Positions 18,853 through 20,417 of a DNA stretch of 20,417 nucleotides are shown in pieces (position 1 is the stretch's first letter; the number at the start of each line of letters is the position of its first letter). The DNA is taken from positions 1 to 20,417 of the forward strand of contig MU859408.1 in NCBI GenBank assembly GCA_033297205.1, given 5' to 3'. The DNA comes from Pseudoneurospora amorphoporcata. Its lineage: Eukaryota > Ascomycota > Sordariomycetes > Sordariales > Sordariaceae. The notes under the pieces are model-generated. The model was not told where the DNA came from and searched no databases. It saw only the letters and a program-made list of their open reading frames with translations. The translations under genes were made by a program, and so were the position numbers.

Positions 18853-20154
18853 ATGGAAGAATTTCACAACCCCTAGCCTCCTGCTAAGGGAGCTGAAGAC
18901 ACCACCAAAAGCACAAATAGTACCAACGCTACTAGCCTACTCGGCTTGCTCGCGCGTGCGCTACAAACGAGTCCCGAGTTTAGGAACAAAGTCAAATCTA
19001 TAATTCCTTTTTCTACCTACTCTCAACCTACCCTCAAACCTACGTTCGACTTTCCTACTAAGCAGGACTCCAACAGCAAGAAAGACAAAGAGAGACCCAA
19101 GCCTAAAAATAACGACTCCTCCGATGACGACTCTAGACCCTACCGGCGCAAGCCTTTTGACCTCCCTAAGTGGGACGGTAAACCTAATACTTTTATGTTC
19201 TACTACAACAAGCTCGTTAAAACGTACAACGCTGATTTCAGGAAAGGCTTGCGTACTAATATAGAAGCGGCCTAGATTGAAATTCTCAATACCCTACCCG
19301 ACGAGAAGTAATAATGTCTCGAAGGGTACTGGACTCACCGAACCCTTACCGGCCAAGAGAACCCGGCCGAATTGCTTGAATAAATCCGGCAAATCTTCAG
19401 TACCCGCTATACCTAAAATCAGGCGCTCGACAACCTCGCTAGGATACAACAAAAAGATGGCGAACCGTTTTCCGACTTCTACGCCAACTTCGACGATGAA
19501 CTCTTAAAGTTAGGTAGTTACGACTAGGATAGCCGAGCCAAACTTAGCTTCCTTCGTCGCGCCATTAATAAGAGGTTTAGTAATTAGCTCTTTATAATTT
19601 AGCTGTCCGACGACTACTTAACTTGTGTAGATCAGCTTCAGAATATTGTTCGCCAATACGAAAACACCACTAAGTTCCGGTTTCTCTACTAAGCCTTTCT
19701 ACGAAAGGGAGGTAATAAGGACCGGCAGTTTACAGCATACCTACCCGTCTTATTAGGTATAAGTGCGGGCCCCCCCAGCCAGCGCTAGTCTTTATACGCC
19801 CAAAGTCCGGCTTCCTCAAGTCCGGCTCTTGAGTATAGCTTTAATACCGACGGCGATATTATCATAACCTCAATAAACATTCAAGGAGCTCGAGGCAGTA
19901 GCACCTTCCAGCGCCGAGCCCGTACCAAATAGGTAGCTATAGAGGAGCGTAATAAGCGCAAGGCCGAAGGCCGTTATATCCGTTACGGCGCCACGGGCCA
20001 TATCATCGCTAAGTATCCCTATCTCCCACCTGTCAATCCCCAAAACAATAAGAACGTCCGCGTCTAGGCTACTTATATAGCCCTACTATTGAAAGAAGAG
20101 GAAAATACCGGGGACGCTCTAGACAACTCCAACGTAGAGCAGGGAAAAGAGTAG
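18853..20154 (+). pseudogene. Element C gag with all zinc-knuckle cysteines lost
   Basis: Reads from ATG 18853: MEEFHNP-stop-PPAKGAED, LLGLLARALQTSPEFRNKV, an acidic/basic stretch (KKDKERPKPKNNDSSDDD), FDLPKWDGKPNTFMFYYNKL, QENPAELLE, IFSTRY, GEPFSDFYANFDDELLKL, SRAKLSFLRRAINKRFS and CVDQLQNIVRQYENTTKF. The nucleocapsid motif RYIRYGATGHIIAKYPY (about 19972-20022) has Tyr at all three Cys positions of CX2CX4HX4C, each a TGY-to-TAY change. Many in-frame TAG/TAA codons are present. The frame ends TAG at 20152. Confidence 0.83.
20142..20148 (+). promoter_or_regulatory. Candidate -1 frameshift site (GGGAAAA) between gag and protease of element C
   Basis: Read CAG GGA AAA GAG TAG in the gag frame; a -1 slip yields GGG AAA AGA GTA GCT, the frame of the protease that follows. 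The gag stop comes one codon after the heptamer. Register seen directly; function inferred. Confidence 0.55.
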
Positions 20155-20327
20155 CTCCGGTGCAAAGTCGGGCGCCGGAGTCCTCCTTCAAAGTACTAAG
20201 CAAAGTGGAAGAGTTTAAGCCACAAATAGAAGTAGAGCCTACTTTAATACCCATTGTTATTAACTTTACAAACTTATTCTACGTCCTTGTTAATAAAGGG
20301 TACCAGTGCTTCGCCGCAATTAGTAAA
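20145..20327 (+). pseudogene. Start of element C pol (protease N-terminus), cut by an LTR
   Basis: The -1 frame is open to the LTR: RVAPVQSRAPESSFKVLSKV, EEFKPQIEVEPTL, PIVINFTNLFYVLVNKGYQ and CFAAISK. LVNKGY corresponds to the protease active site LVD-x-GC, with Asp changed to Asn and Cys to Tyr. The LTR at 20328 breaks the frame after AISK. Confidence 0.68.
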
Positions 20328-20417
20328 TGTTAACGTGTGGCTAGTACTGTGCCTTGTAACTGCCCTGTACTACTCAGTAGTATAGTAGGCTGGTCACTGG
20401 GGAACTTAGTCTCCACA
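20328..20417 (+). repeat. Partial LTR of the same family as 15296-15937
   Basis: TGTTAACGTGTGGCTAG start and 90 bp matching the solo LTR, less RIP-altered (it keeps TGTAACTGCC where the other has TATAACTACC). It lies directly after protease codons with no polypurine tract before it, so it is the start of a new insertion into element C and not the 3' LTR of C. It continues beyond the window. Confidence 0.82.

Noticed and set aside
15296..20417. Interpretation as one LTR element bounded by the two matching LTRs
   Set aside because: The left LTR is flanked on both sides by AAAGT and is solo; the internal order RT-RNase H then gag-protease is wrong for one element, and no polypurine tract precedes 20328.

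Overview
The window looks like a repeat-rich accessory region of a filamentous ascomycete (Pezizomycotina). The evidence is a HET-domain/ankyrin gene with a 55-nt GT-AG intron, a relic of a fungal-type (FunK1-like) protein kinase, and several Ty3/Gypsy retrotransposons. The retrotransposons carry the signature of repeat-induced point mutation (RIP): CpA/TpG converted to TpA while CpG survives, so Gln and Trp codons have become TAG/TAA.

Layout. 1-2896 (minus): a HET-domain protein with C-terminal ankyrin repeats, 3' end outside the window; it is the only gene here that looks intact. 2897-3720: non-coding. 3720-5060 (minus): decayed coding sequence, including a FunK1-like kinase pseudogene without its catalytic core. 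From about 5.1 kb to the right edge: nested LTR retrotransposons.

Retrotransposon stratigraphy. Element G1 (plus, oldest, heavily RIPed) runs gag - protease - linker - RT - RNase H. It is cut into pieces by three later insertions. (i) Element A is a complete 7.1-kb chromodomain Ty3/Gypsy element on the minus strand, 8108-15206, with 5-bp target duplication CCGCC. (ii) A solo LTR lies at 15296-15937 with duplication AAAGT. (iii) A second, un-RIPed solo LTR lies at about 16844-17686 with duplication CTAT(T). Removing each insertion with one duplication copy rejoins the G1 pol frame without a shift. G1 ends after RNase H at about 18425. It abuts an inverted fragment of a zinc-cluster/coiled-coil sequence (18430-18741) and then the gag and start of protease of a third Gypsy element, C (plus). 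C is interrupted at 20328 by an LTR of the same family as solo LTR (i.e. 15296-15937), running off the window.

Most notable points. Element A carries, between a truncated chromodomain and its polypurine tract, an antisense intron-containing zinc-cluster/coiled-coil reading frame (8634-9600); a piece of the same sequence also lies antisense to pol at 18.4-18.7 kb. In G1, A and C the gag and protease frames are related by -1, and each has a GGGAAAN heptamer in exact slip register at the junction. The two LTRs of A differ only by G-to-A changes in one direction and by the copy number (2 versus 5) of a 17-bp partly palindromic repeat upstream of the TATA box.
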